Below, piece after piece: positions 12,329 through 25,800 of a stretch of DNA of 64,000 bases. A program made the translations under genes and the position numbers. Origin of the DNA: Schistocephalus solidus (lineage: Eukaryota; Platyhelminthes; Cestoda; Diphyllobothriidea; Diphyllobothriidae); contig WEDG01005121.1 in the NCBI GenBank assembly GCA_017591395.1, positions 1 to 64,000 of the forward strand, written 5' to 3'. The notes under the pieces are model-generated. The model was not told the DNA's origin. It saw only the letters and a list, made by a program, of their open reading frames with translations, and searched no databases. How positions within the stretch are numbered: the stretch's first letter is position 1; the number at the start of each line of letters is the position of its first letter.

Positions 12329-12460
12329 TTACAGTATAAGGTTAATTTCACCATCGGACCTATGTTCAATGAAAACGTCGAAAAATGGTACCTGCTTGGG
12401 TTTATATTCCTCCCCTGCAAATTTATTGTCAAGGAAGACGCTGCTCAACAACTCTTTAAA
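12329..12460 (-). pseudogene. Penelope-like element RT fragment
   Basis: The minus frame reads FKELLSSVFLDNKFAGEEY followed by VPFFDVFIEHRSDGEI, then a stop. This fits the RT region of Penelope-like elements, where a motif like 'IKFTMEEE...LPFLDVLV.R..DG' precedes the 'YRKxT' box. It is only about 43 codons, flanked on both sides by other element families. No catalytic Asp pair is included. Confidence is limited by length. Confidence 0.5.
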
Positions 12461-12536
12461 CCAGGTTCATCACACCCTAGTAATCCATGGCGATAACTCT
12501 TAGAGATTTGAAAAAAGGTCTCTATAGAACGCGCGG

Positions 12537-14282
12537 TCTGCCACCGATCAGTACCACGTTGTTCGGCACTTCCGTTAACAGCACATAACCGTTGTGGAAG
12601 ACGTCAGGTGAGCTGTGGGGTAGCTGTAAATATCGTGGTACACCCTCATCGTCGTCCAACAACATGGGGCATAATGGCATTTCAGGCATAGGTCTTTCTG
12701 AAAATCGCCTGTAAATCTGTGCGGCTACGTTTGTTGTGCCCTTTATCGAATTACGAATGATTTGAAAAAAAGACTCAAAGGAAAGGCAGAAAAATTATCC
12801 AGCACTCCAAACCGAATCACATCTTCATGAAGGTGAACTAAACAATGAATATTATATACAATCTCCGCATGACTGTACAATATGGCAAAATCGGAAACAA
12901 AGTTATTTAACAAAAGGCGGGCAAAATCAAACCAGGTTTTATGTAAAATAGGATGACAAAAAATATACACTGCAACAGAAAACTGCAAAAAATGCATATA
13001 ACGGTCATTGTCAAGATATGGTTTCAAAACAACAGGGCCCATGCACAGCAAAAATTGATGAAATTCAGCAGCCTTCCAATTCTCCAGAAAATCTAAAGTT
13101 CTACACTTGCGGGAAAACTCCATCGGCAAGCACTGGCTGCATTTTTTGATGAGGTCATCAAGTTCTGGAGAAAACCACTTCACACACAATCTCCAATGAT
13201 GAAGAAACTTCCGCATTACACCCAAGCACACCAGGTACATGAAGTCCATTGGGAAGCTACTAACCATGTCGATAGGTAACTCCTCGAAAGGCGATATGCC
13301 TCTGTGGTGGAGTCCCTGCTTTCCTGATCTGAAAATAACGGTCGTCGTGAAGACGCCCGCTATATACGGGGAACTACGTGCGGTTAGCAATATAAATTCC
13401 AACATGACAGCACCTAGAGTGTTTTCCATTACCTTCACCAAACGAATTACCTGTCGCATCCATAGTGTCCATTGTGGGCTTTCACCTGCCAGACATATGA
13501 GCGAGCCGGTGAGTCGCATATGACATTGGATAATTTAACTTTCACTATTTCCCCAGTGTATGGAACCGGTTGGCCAAATCCCAAAATATCTTTCAATTCA
13601 TCAATACAATCCATCAAAAACTCATCCAGTGGCTCCGGCTTGCCAAATCCAGAGAACACACCGACTACAAACGGCCGTCCAACTACCGGGTAGTTTACCC
13701 TAAGCAAGAATAGGCCAAAGGCATTGTCCTGATCCTTTAAACAACTTCATTCCATTGATGTGCAACTGGATGCCCATTTCAGGAATTTTAGTTTCTCGCC
13801 GGTGGTTTAACTCATCCAGTAAACCACGCCCAAGGCCCATATGGACATAGCTCCCGTTCTTCAGGACCTTGTTAATGCAAGAACATGGAGTAAGCAATAA
13901 CGTTCTTGGGTCCTTCGGAACCTCGAGGGTGGTAAGGACGTAGCATCTCCAGCAAAGCTTTCACGGTTGATAGCGGCATGTTCGTCTTCTGCTAGACTTC
14001 CTGCAAATCAGCAACAAAACATCTGTCATGTAATTCATTTGATTGTTCCGTGATCCGTATTGTTTCTGGATTCCAACTCAGAATAACATTATCTGAAAAC
14101 CTAACATTTGAGACCTCGGGAAAGTGTTCGGGCATTTGAGGCTCCGGTGATGGGTATGACGCCAACGACGAGGATGGCGATGGATCATGTGCAAGTTCGG
14201 TAGCAGCATAATATGCCTGCATAGCACGCAATACCCGCTCATACACGGTGCACCTCTTTATTCCGTAATATGAACGTTTCAT
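12537..14282 (-). pseudogene. CACTA/EnSpm-type (tnp2-like, DUF4218-like) transposase, frameshifted
   Basis: Four overlapping minus-strand frames join into one transposase-like protein. The N-terminus is MKRSYYGIKRCTVYERVLRA (14282-13992). The core follows with MGIQLHINGMKLFKGSGQCLW, GRPFVVGVFSGFGKPEPL and KAHNGHYGCDR (13897-13447). Next is HHRGISPFEELPIDMVSSFP with YNIHCLVHLHEDVIRFGVLD and NFSAFPLSLFF (13519-12743). After a frameshift near 12770 the C-terminal part continues (AAQIYRRFSERPMPEMPLCP) to GRPRV at about 12537. This motif order is that of the tnp2/DUF4218 transposases of CACTA elements found in plants and several invertebrates. Frameshifts near 13450, 13700, 13990 and 12770 make it inactive. 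Terminal inverted repeats were not identified. Confidence 0.75.
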
Positions 14283-15133
14283 GGTTACTTTTTATTTTAT
14301 TTTATTTTATTTATTTATTGCCAGTTTACAGGCAAGGTCAAAAAAATATATACAGTAGAGGGTCAAGCTGACAGTGAAAAAAACTCCTGATCGTTGTTTA
14401 AGGTGTTTTCATGAGAAAAAACTGCAGCTTAATGAGTAATTAAAGTTCTGGACAGGGACGCGTTAACACAGGTGCCCGGTGAAGAGCTTCTCCATTCAGT
14501 GTTACGGATCCGGTATTCTGCACCAGCAGGTATGTCGGCGAGCGGCTGTTCGCTGTCGACTGAGAAAAAAACCGATTGAGGTCTGCAGAGCCAGCAATAT
14601 TGCCCTCAGCATGAAGTCCGGCACAGGATTCAGAGTCCGTGAAAGCCATCAGATCCGAAGAGAGCTTCCACAGAGTCAGCACACAAAAGTTTTGGAAGGT
14701 GTCCTTAATGTAGAAAACTAGTGACAGTTCGCGTAAACAAGGGATAACTTTGCTGAATTTTGATACTTCTAGGTAGCTTATTCCAGATTGCTATAGCGTT
14801 TACCGAAAAACACTGCCGGTATCTAACTGTGCGTGCCAAAAGAAGAAATAAAATTACATCTCGATAACTGGTGCGCCGAGAGTGGTCGAGGTGCCTCAGA
14901 GATGTAAGGGGGTTAAATGTACGACTGTTTAGAAGTTTAAGACAGTAAAAATAGTCCCTACTGTAATCTGCGAAGCCACAGCGGGTCAAGACTTGTAAGC
15001 TCACAGCGTTGTTGGTAGGATAGATTTCGGTGTTCTGAATAGAAAACTCTTTTTGTAAAGAAGTGCTGGACAGAACAGAAAACTGGACAACTGGACAACT
15101 GCTGGACAACAGAACACAATATATAAATGACAA
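14283..15133 (-). pseudogene. Non-LTR retroelement RT C-terminal fragment with (TAAAA)n tail
   Basis: The minus frame 15133-14705 has RCGFADYSRDYFYCLKLLNS, a variable loop, then FSVNAIAIWNKLPRSIK and a final FTRTVTSFLH. This is the tail of a CR1/Jockey RT ('xxF.xRxxxxWNxLP..i' then 'F...l..fl'). Downstream on the minus strand the sequence ends in repeats of TAAA/TAAAA (14288-14320), a typical 3' tail. That tail abuts the start codon of the CACTA transposase at 14282, so this element appears to have inserted just upstream of it. Confidence 0.75.
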
Positions 15134-17299
15134 TAGGGCATTATTAAATTCAGTAAGCTACCAAATTAACCGTTAATAATTTACATTTAACAAGAGTATA
15201 CGTAACTAAACAGGAAATTTAAAGAGTAAAGGTGGCAAATTATCTTATAAAACATCGCCAGGCCTCTGGATTACACACATAAGTGTCAGCAGCTTTGAGA
15301 ACTATAGGTTAGTCGTACAGGTAACACGGCAGGCCAGCACGCGCTTAGTAGACAAATGGCGTCTAAATGTGTGACTTAAACAATCCATCCAAAATCACTT
15401 AATCACAGTACCAAATAAAAAGGCTTAAACAGTATTTTATCTTATAAATATGACCTATTTGATTTTAAAATAAAACACTAACACCCTATTTAGTCTTTAC
15501 AAGAAGCCTGACGATGTGTTAAATATGGCCTGAAAGTCGATGCGGATTGGCCCCGTCTGGCCCCCTCTCAGCCCCCTCCCAGCCCCCTCTACTGGCGGGG
15601 CCATGTGCTGGTAGGGTACTGATTTATTATTGAGAGGAGCAATCCATCCATTTTGGCTACGGTAGATGAGCACGCGTGTTGATATGCAATTCCCGAACAA
15701 ATGGAGACCAACTTAATCAGTAAACACCACAGGCGCCCGAATTGCATGTACATTTGTCAATGGTTCTGCGTCGTAAACTCGGATTCTTAGATCAATCGTT
15801 TAACTGGTCGAAAAACATTGACCGAACAGTCAAGTGTTTGCATAATGTACAAGATGGTTTAACCAATTGCGTTTCTCCGTCTTCCGCATGATAATTATCA
15901 AGGATGGCTCAAGATCTATTAGAGTTTCCTCAGCCACGCTCCTGAGCAACAAGCCAGTCATGGCAGTTAAAATAGAAAATTCGGAGAAAACATTTCCAAC
16001 TATTGCAGGTTTGGAATAAGAGAAAAACATAGTAGAAAACCGGGGGATAATAACCTTACGTACTGACCTTTTTTGGACTTCGCGGCCGCCTCGCTCCCTT
16101 GCAAAAATCAGGCTAGTTACTACCCTTTCAAACAACGGAACCCACATATTTAAACAGACACAAAACGGGACGCTCTACGGTTTAGGTGCTGTAAAGTCTT
16201 TGAAGATTTGATGTCTTCTTAGTGTAGTATTAACTATTGACATAGTAGATAAGCTTGCACATACCGAATTGACTTACACCCGCTATTCTCGCTCTTCGGC
16301 ATTCCGTCAGAATCCTTAAGGATTGGTAATTACCAATTGCAGTTTAAACTGCACCTGTGAATGCATAGGTTAGGATCCTGGACTTCACTTAGCGCGAAAT
16401 TTGCGAACGAGTTTTACTAGTAGGTCAATACTGGCTCCCATGGGTTAGGTATCCGAAGTTTCTTCCGATATTGGAAGAGCCTTACACATATGTAAGGCTC
16501 TTCAACCGTAAACATGTTTAGCTTCTCTCCTAGGTTTTTTTACCCCGAGACGTGAACGCACACGTGTCCCTAACTCGCTCTGGCCGCGCACGCGTGTCAA
16601 GGGCCTTAATTTTGCACGCACCTGCGTGCGCTCATACAGTGGTCTGTCTCACGTCTGTTTGTTAAGCCTTTTGGGCCCCACCTAGGTGTATGGACACCGC
16701 TAAATTACACTGGTGTAAATTTTAAAGTTAGGTGCTGAAATTTTAAACTGCTTTGCCACCCATGGTTAGAGTTCAGTATAAACGCTGAACTGTAGATTTG
16801 GCCTGGCGTCTATGGTTAGGGTGTTAGTGAAGCTTAGCAGCCGAAGTTTAGAGTAGCTCGCCACCTATACGTCTTAACGAAAATTTTTATGCCAAAATCC
16901 ATGTATCATTTATTCACAGACGCAGATATTTGCATAGACTACCATTAAAAAACTTAATGTATCGTAACAGAACTCGAAAACATCATCACCTTGCCTTCTT
17001 GCTGTTGAAGTAACTCTAGTTGCACTTTCTCTTTGTTATGACACATTCAGTAAAATCAGTCCTCATAGTTTATTCATTATTCCTTCAAAAGAACGTAACA
17101 GATAACCTACGGCATTTAAATCCACAACTTTACTTTAATTCGATAGGTTTAAAAGTCTTAGACTAAATTGAGGTCTTTGCACTGTTCTTGACAAAGTCGC
17201 CGGTCTAACATACACCTTTTATTCATTTTTCGACTTTGTAATTTTGGGCACCATTCACAAGATCTTGTGCACGTTAATCCTAGGTGATACACCTGAAAC
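15134..17299. other. Mostly unique intergenic DNA upstream of CFAP410
   Basis: No recognisable gene. It contains a GC-rich stretch of repeated 'ggccccctc' words (15546-15600) that recurs at about 51700-51790, a 13-bp-arm inverted repeat at 16474-16503, and degenerate G/T-rich sequence at 16730-16870. A 105-codon minus frame (16147-15830) contains a hydrophobic stretch but matches nothing I know. Confidence 0.4.
16474..16503. repeat. Perfect inverted repeat (13-bp arms, 4-nt loop)
   Basis: Arms gaagagccttaca and tgtaaggctcttc separated by cata. It would form a stable hairpin in DNA or RNA. There is no poly-T run and no flanking gene that would make it a terminator. Confidence 0.8.
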
Positions 17300-19767
17300 A
17301 TGGATGGGCAGTCCTTGACTGAATCGATGATCCTCATGAGGGCCCAAAATCAAACTCTGGAATCTGTAAAGAGAGTCAATTTGTGGTAATTGAGTTTAGT
17401 TCGACATACTTTAGGGGCCTCAACATAAAAAATGTGTCTCTACTTCGCTCCATGCCCATGCTGGAGGTGATTTCATTAAGGTGGCTGATTATTTGATATT
17501 CTTACAATCCCTATATTTAAGCTCAAATAAAATTGAAAGCCTCGAAGAGTTTGCTCACTGCCCCACCCTCAGGGAGTTATATCTACGGAACAACAACATA
17601 GCAAGCCTGGATGAAATTCGTCATTTACGTGGTCTTCCTCATCTGCACACGCTTTTTCTGCTGGGTAATCCGTGTTGCTATGCTCCAGGTAAACTGAATT
17701 AATGATTTTATTCTGCAGACATTGACCACGTAGACAACTCAACGGAACCTGCAACTTACTACCGACCCACCGTTATCAGCCAGTTACCTTCACTTGAGCG
17801 ATTAGATATGCGTTGTAAGTGGGTAGATATTGAACGGTTGCTGTGCATGTTGTGACCATTAAGTTTGTTGGACTTTATGGTATTTGCTGTTATGGCTTCT
17901 CTCTGCCACTGGCAGAAACACGCAAATAAGGAGTCAAAGCGACTAGAGATGGGCTTTTCCACAGTGAATGTCGAGGCTAAAGCCACGTCTGGGCTTTTCA
18001 CACACTACGTTTTTCTCTAGATCTGCACGTACGAGATTTCAATAAAGAGAGCGAGGAACTCACAGAGGAGAGTGAGTTAAGTTACTGATACCTTTAGGAA
18101 AAGCCGAGCGTGGTCTGATCTCGTTGTTATCGCTGGGATCGTGATGTTTTTTGTTGGCCGCATGCCCAAATGCGTCTATGAACTCGTCCTCATACCTAAA
18201 GACTTGTCTGATGGTTTGTAATAAGGCAGTCAAACGACGAATCCGAATCCGATCGATCTCGTTCTTAGTCTTTTTCTGTACACCACATTGGCATTTTCGA
18301 GTCGAGCTGAGTGAGGATGAGTTTAGACTCGGTGTCTGATGTAGCATAGGTCTACATCTAGCATGTGGAACAATTATTATGGACTTTGGCGGACCTATTG
18401 CAGCGCATATCACACTCCCACGTGACACCCATTTATGTCTAATATTATCGGCCTACCGAGCTATGCGGCTAGTTTTAACCGGCAACACAAACAGATCCTT
18501 AGTTATAATCCTGGCCATGTTTGGCCCGTTTTTCCTTGGGGTGCGGCCTGAGATGGTTTTACCAGACTTCCTTTTCCTATACTTCGATATTACTGTGTTA
18601 TTTTTGGGTTTTCTCCCTTGCCAACATGAGTGTAATTCGATGCTTTCGCAGACTCAGAGGTGACAATTTGCACATTACAAGTTTAATAATCATTTAATTA
18701 GGATTTTATTCCATGTAACAATACCAGGAATGGAGGTTCTACATAAAAAAATCCAATTCGATTGACCTTATCTTTCTGCTGAGGACCTCAAAAACTTTAC
18801 TTAACCGCTTTCGGCCATGGTCGTAGCGACCTTACTGTAATCACTGCTGATTAGGGTATGTTTGAACTAGTCTATGTGCTCCGTATTACAGCCCATTCAG
18901 TAATGTCTATTTAAAATTTTGAAACCTCTGAAACTTCTTTAGCTGTCACTGAGGAGGAAAAGCGTGCAGCTGCGGTTGAGCTCCCCTCAGTTGGTGATTC
19001 CTTGTACAATAAAGAAAATATTCCGCATGAACGGATATTCGCTGACAATCAAGCCTATACCGAAAACAATTTTGAGGAGGAGACCATAACGCGGCCATCT
19101 TTGCCTGTTTTGGTACGCAAGCTAAATGTTATACCTTTTCTACCACCAAAGAATGTATCAGTTTTTCTTCTGCAAGTTTTTACCGAAATGCCTTTTCTTG
19201 AATAGTTTTTTTTACTGCAACGCATGTGTTCCCCATACCTAGTTTAAATCATGGAGTTTGTTAATGTCATACTGAACAAAAATGACTAAGCATTATAATA
19301 CATGCGCTGTGTAAGTGGTTTTATGTAATAAGCATATCGTTTCTACTGTTTTCTGATAAATCTTTATATGCACTGGATCAGTTTTCAAACACAAAATGTT
19401 TGAAAGCCAAAAGTCGTAACATGTAACAGTATTATGTCTTTTAATGGATAGGCGCTCACCGATCGCTTACGGGACTCAATCGTCCCGTTCTGCCTTGGGG
19501 CTCACTCTCCAGCCTCGCCAGCAGCCACACATCGGCTAGTAGTATAGACAGTAGAACATTATCGACAGACCAGGGAGACTATAATGACAATTTCTGGGTT
19601 ATTAGCCGTGATCTGCCAGCCATACCCAACCCCGGGTGTTGTGCCACCCCAAGAGTCGAAGCCGCGACCAGCTGATTAGAAGTCAAACGCTCTAATCATT
19701 AAGCTAAGGGCTCTGATTATAAGTCCAACGCTCCAATCATTGAGTCTACCTCCTCCTCCTCCTCCTC

Positions 19768-19824
<57 letters not shown>

Positions 19825-22800
19825 TCACCACCACTAGTAAAATTGCTACTACTGCCCATACTAATAGATGCTGTCCGACTGCTAACGGGCCCGAGAGTGA
19901 GCCCCAAGGCAGAACGGGATGGGTGAGTCCTGTAACCGATCAATGAGTGCCTATTCACCAGTGTGCTTATTCCCGATATATACCGGCAAGACCACGAGCC
20001 CTTGACTCAATGGTTAGTGTTAGACTTCTAATCAACAAGTCGCGGGTTTCGGACTCCAGTGGTGCGACACCCGAGGTTGGGTATGACTGGCTGATGACGG
20101 CTAATAAACCAGAAATGGCCATTTCAGTCTCCCTGGTCTTCGTCGGTAATGCTCTTCTGTATTATGTATCTGTACTATATCACCTGAGCTTTATGGGAAC
20201 GTCTGATATCCCAAAGAAGTTACCGTAGCTTTGTCAGACTTTAGTTGTTGGCATATGATGGGTTTTATGAGGCATGAGAGTCGCTCTTGCGTCATATGCT
20301 CAATTCATCAACTTCGAAGACTAAAATCCCGCCCGTACTAGTAACTTGTGAGAGCACAAGTACCCCACTGTGTTCTCATGGTCAATTGAAACAAATTTCA
20401 AAAATTGGGATGATCTTGTCTATATAAAATGGTTGAAGTTCAGGGGAGGCAGAAGTCGGCCAGCCCGATTGCAAGGATCTTTTTACCCGACTTAAGAGAG
20501 GATCTCTGGATATCCACGGTCTAATTCGTTGACAGGTTACGCGTACGTTAACTTAGTTCTGTAAAAGATTCACAGACTCAAAAGCAGGTGCTCCGTTAAC
20601 GCCATCGTCGACAATGGGAAGCATACTCAAGGCGTCAGCTACTACGTTTGCACTACCCATAGCATATTTCATTGCATATGTGTAAACGGAAAGAGTGACT
20701 GCCCATCGTTACATTCTCGGCAATGACACTTGTTGTATCCCTCGTTTTTCACCCAGCAAACCTAAGCGAGCTTTGTGGTCAGTGTGAATTTCGAAGGGTC
20801 GGCCAAAAAGATGCAAGTGGAAGCGTTGTAGGCCAAACATTATTTCTAAAGCCTCTTTATATAGCTGCGAATAGTTGGTTCTTGATGCAAAGGCAATCGA
20901 CATCTCGGCCCCAAGAAGGTATTCGGTGCATGAGAACCGAACCCACGCCGTACGGGGATGCATCGCAGTTGAGTATGATAGGCTTTTTGGGGTCGTAATG
21001 AATCAGGAAAGAACAGGAGGTAGGGACTGCCTTTGATCGTTCAAAAGCATTTTGTTCGGCTTATGACCAGTTCTAGCAACGATTATTTTTGAGTAACCGA
21101 AAAAAGGGGCTTCAGAATTGTAGCCTATTGATTCATAAATTGACTAAAGTTGGTAACCAACCCAAGGAATGAACGCAACTGCCTAATATTGTTGGGGCGA
21201 GGAGCCGTCTTTAAAACTTTGAGCTTATGTTCGAGTGGGGGAGACCAGTTTTATCTACCTTAAAGCCAGGTACTCCACCGAGTCTGCAAGTAAACTGCCT
21301 TTATCTTTCCTTAGTTTGAAACTTGCGTTTTCTAAACGTGCTAGCAATAGGTTTAGAGTCTCTAGGTGACTATGCTCAGACGGGCCCGTTACTAATATAT
21401 CATAAAGATATGCGCAAACGTGAGGTATGTCCTTAACGAGGCTATCAATCAAGCATTGCAATAAACCTGGAGCAGAACATACTCCAAATGGGAGTCGTTT
21501 GTATTGAAATAAAACTCGGTGCGTATTGATGGTTTTGGCATCACGGGATTCGATATCTAGGACGACTTGATTGGAAACATGCTTCAAGTCCGAAGTTCTG
21601 CATTTAATCACCCGAGAGAGATGCGTACAGGTCCTCGCTGCATGGGAGAGGATAAGGATATATTTCTTTGCTGAGTTAATTGTCAGCTTGTAGTCGCCAC
21701 AGGTACGTACGGTAACATCCGCTTTAAGAACAGGGGTTATTGGAGCCGCCCGTTCCGAATAGTGCACGGGCTCGATGATGTCCGCTTTTTGTAAGCGATC
21801 CAATTCCTCTTCGACCTTCGGTGCGACTGCATAGGGGACTGACCGAATTTTGAAAAACCGAGGCCGGAATTCTGCTTTAAATTGAAATTTCACAGGTGGG
21901 CCGCGGTAGTGCGTAGTTGAATAATTGTGAAACAATTCTCTATGATTTATCAACAGGGAATCTAGTGCCGGGTTAGCACCAATCCGATGTACATAGGATA
22001 GCACAGGAGGCACGCATTTTATCTAGTTCCGTCCGTGGAGATTTGTTTGTTGGCTTCCTTTGACAAAATGAACCGGCAAATGATGAAGTTTTCCATCATG
22101 ATCAACTTCGGTGGTAAAAAAAACACGCTGAACTTCTACGTTTTGCCCAGTGTAACTACGGAAAGTAGAACGTGTCGGAAGGAGATGGGGACTTTCGGAA
22201 GAGAGGCGTCATTGATGATGAAATTCGAGATCCCCCCATTGACGTCTGGTTAGTGGAGAGTTTGGGTTAAGTTCGTGAGTGGCCTTCATGACTTGCGGTG
22301 GACGGACTTACTGTCTGGCTGTCAAATGATACTTTATTATACATATATAGGTTACTATGTTAAATTTAGTAGGTAAAGACGTGAAACTCTTTTATTCAAG
22401 AAAAATTGACCACCTGTGCTACAAGGAGCGTTACTTTTGCTGTTCTACGCATGCTATGGAGCTTAATGGCGTTGCGGACGCGAATTAGAATGAGCTTTTA
22501 ATAAAATTTGCAAGCCCCTTATGCGCCTTCATCAGGTTATATAGCAACGTTTTCAGTGTAATCGCTTCATGCTTCCAAATAGTCGTCTCTTTAGCCTTAT
22601 TTGCCTCTCTTGGTCTTCCGTTCTTCATTCTTCCAGCCCACCGTGCCGACTTCCCCTTCCTACTCGGACAAAAACACCCCGGTTTTCGAATCCCCAATTT
22701 CCGGTGAAGCAGCCATGCGACCCGTGTAAGTTACGGCAGTGCTCAGTTAATGTAATTTTTGCTTTGATGGTTGAACAATTCGATTGGGGGCAATCCTAAT

Positions 22801-25800
22801 CCGAATGTTTCATGCCACTGGAGTGTATGCCACTCCCGAGATCCTGCATAAAAGTGAAGCTATAAGTCTCAGGTTCTTGTTGAAAAGCATAGCGCAGATC
22901 ATTTGTCCGAATTGTCATCACCTTCGTTGGAGCTTTCTATATCGTAGAGGTGTTCGTAGTCAGAACCAATCAAGGAACTATAGCAAAAGTAAACTTTTTT
23001 TGTAATTTCTGCCCGCATGTCGTCCGCGGGCGTTTTCGGTTGGGAGCTGATCGCACAATTTTTCAGTGACTAAGCAATTCGAGATAACTGGGCGACCGAT
23101 CACCGTGCCGGTTTATGGAATTGTTAGTACCCGTTCGGAATATTGATATTTTATTTACAAACCTTTTTCCCTTTACTAGTGACTTGTGCACTTTGGCTAC
23201 TTACCTGTAATCTGTCCAGTAAAGCCTTACTTTTGAACGATACAATTCTCGGAGGGGAAGCCCCCTGTTCTTATTTTTCTTCTCTTCTCCCTGAAGGTAT
23301 CTCAGCACTCAAAATCGCTCATAGGATGAAGGAGCCGCGTGTTTTGCTTTGTATGAAGGGGTTAGCAATTTGACACGAACACCTGCCCGTTGCAGATGGT
23401 GGAATCCACCACTTACCCATGGGATAGTTGCAGTCGGGGTCCGCGTCCAATTTTTATTAGTGAAATACACTTTTAAAGCATCAACCATCTTGCCGCTTCA
23501 CACACCCACAATATCTCGACGGCACGACATCGTCAGGACGGCTGGAGATGGGCTTGAGTGCAGTGACTGACAAGGCTAAAACATGCGCCTACGCGTCTCA
23601 TGCACCTCATAGTCCGTAGCTCACCACATACCAGGCTTTTATTCATACACGTGAACGAACCATAAAGGCCGCATTAATAGAGAATTACCAACTTATGTGT
23701 CTGTTAGAAACCACTGAACTCGTGCACTTTAGCACGTTGTGATACCATCAAGCAGGTTATATTTGATATGCGGCATGGGCTAAATTAATCTGAAGGAAAG
23801 GACGCTGTTGTTGATTTCACTCTTGCTTTCCGTCTCCATGTACCACAACCCCATGTTGAAGTGGCTAACAAGACGCTAAAGCTTTCCTTTACGCGTCCCT
23901 CAGTACACATGACCAGAATTCTCTAAACGCAAAAGCGGAATGGGCGTATTCTCACATGCGATGTTTCATCCATCACAGTGACCTTGCACCTTATTATTGT
24001 TGTATAGATAATTCTGATGTTTTGTTGATCGTTAATGTGTGTACGGGTGTGGCCAAATAGACCCGTGCATCATCCAAGAGTGTTTGTGTTAGTATACTAA
24101 GGTGATGACCTCCACAACGGGATGCACTGGTTGACAGGCTCGGGCAGCCGACGGATGCATGGGAGAAGGGACAGAGATCGACACACGGTTCTTCAGTGCC
24201 TTTCTCACTATAGAAAATCTGACGCGCTAAGTGTCGTGATGTGGAGGGCTGCCAACTGACAGGATAACTCGGCACTCGTGGTTTTTTCTGTTTGTGAGAT
24301 CCGAGCCCCTCCGAGAAGCCTGATACGTGTGGTGGTTACTACGTCGTGTGTGTGTGTCCTCGGCCGCGCATGTCGTCAACACCAAGATTGGTTCGGTGAC
24401 AACGACGCAGCTATCAACGCTCTGCTCACCGAGAAGAACCAGTTGCACAAAGCCTACATCGATCGCCCTACCGCTGCAAACAAGACAGTCTTCTTCCGAA
24501 GTCGTCGCCTTGTACAGCAACGGCTGAGGGAGATGCAGGATGCCTGGATGTCGCGCAAAGCCGAGGAAATCCAAGGGTACGCGGACCGAAACGAATTGAA
24601 GAACATCTTTGCCGCCACCAAGGCTATTTGCGGACCTCCCGTCAAAAGCGCCGCCCCTTTTCTCAGTGCCGACGGCAGTATGCTACTCACTGAGAAGACG
24701 CAAATCCTGACGCGATGGTTAGAACATTTCCGAAGCGTTCTCAACCAGCCCTCCACAATCTCCGACGGCGCAATCGATCGCCTGTCTGAAGTGGAAATCA
24801 CTGCCGACCTTGATCTTCCGCCCTCTCTCCAAGAAACCATCAGAGCCGTGCAGCAACTCTCCAGCGGGAAAGCACCTGGCTCGAACGCGATCCCCGATGA
24901 GATTTACAAGCATGGTGGACCCCAACTGATGAACCAACTCACAGTGCTCTTCCGAGGAGATGCGGCACGAAGGGCAAGTTCCTCAGGATTTCAAAGACGC
25001 AATCATTGTCCACCTCTATAAGAAGAATGGGAACCGCCAAGTCTGCAACAACCACCGAGGAAACTCGCTGCTGAACATCACCGGAAAGATCATCGCCTGC
25101 ATTCTCCTCAATTGCCTGAACGCTCACCTGGAGCAAGGACGGCTCCCGGAAAGGCAATGTGGCTTCCGACGACACCGAGGAACAATCGACATGATCTTCG
25201 CCGCTCGCCAGCTGCAAGAGTAGTGCCAGGAGATGCGGACTCACCTCTACATTACCTTCGTTGATCTGACGAAAGCCTTTGACACGTTGAATCGCGACGG
25301 GCTGTGGAAAATCATGCAGAAATTCGGCTGTCCTGAACGGTTTCACGCATATGGTACGTCAGCTTCACGACGGGATGATGGCGCGCGTTACTAACACCGG
25401 GACAGTATCCGAAACATTTGCAGGGACCAGCGGAGTGAAGCAGGGCTGTGTCCTTGAACCTATCCTCTTTAGTCTCATGTTCTGTGCCATGCTAACGGAC
25501 GCCTACCACAAATAACGCCCCGGGATCCGCATCGCCTACCGGATGGACGGCCGACTCCTCAACCAACGACGGATGCACTTCCGCTCGCGTGTCTCCACAG
25601 CCACCATCCACGAACTTCTCTTTGCTAACGACTGCGCACTCTATGCAACGACAGAAGAGGAAATGCAAACACTGAGAAAACGGTTGTGATGCATCAGCTG
25701 CCGCCCGATACCATCTACACCGCAGCTCACACCAATGTCAATGGCGCCCAACTGAAAGTCTTTGGATACCTTCACGTACCTGGGCAGCAATCTCTCCCGC

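Noticed and set aside
19746..19958. Poly-Thr and poly-Ser open frames
   Set aside because: Both are readings of the TCC/TAC microsatellite.
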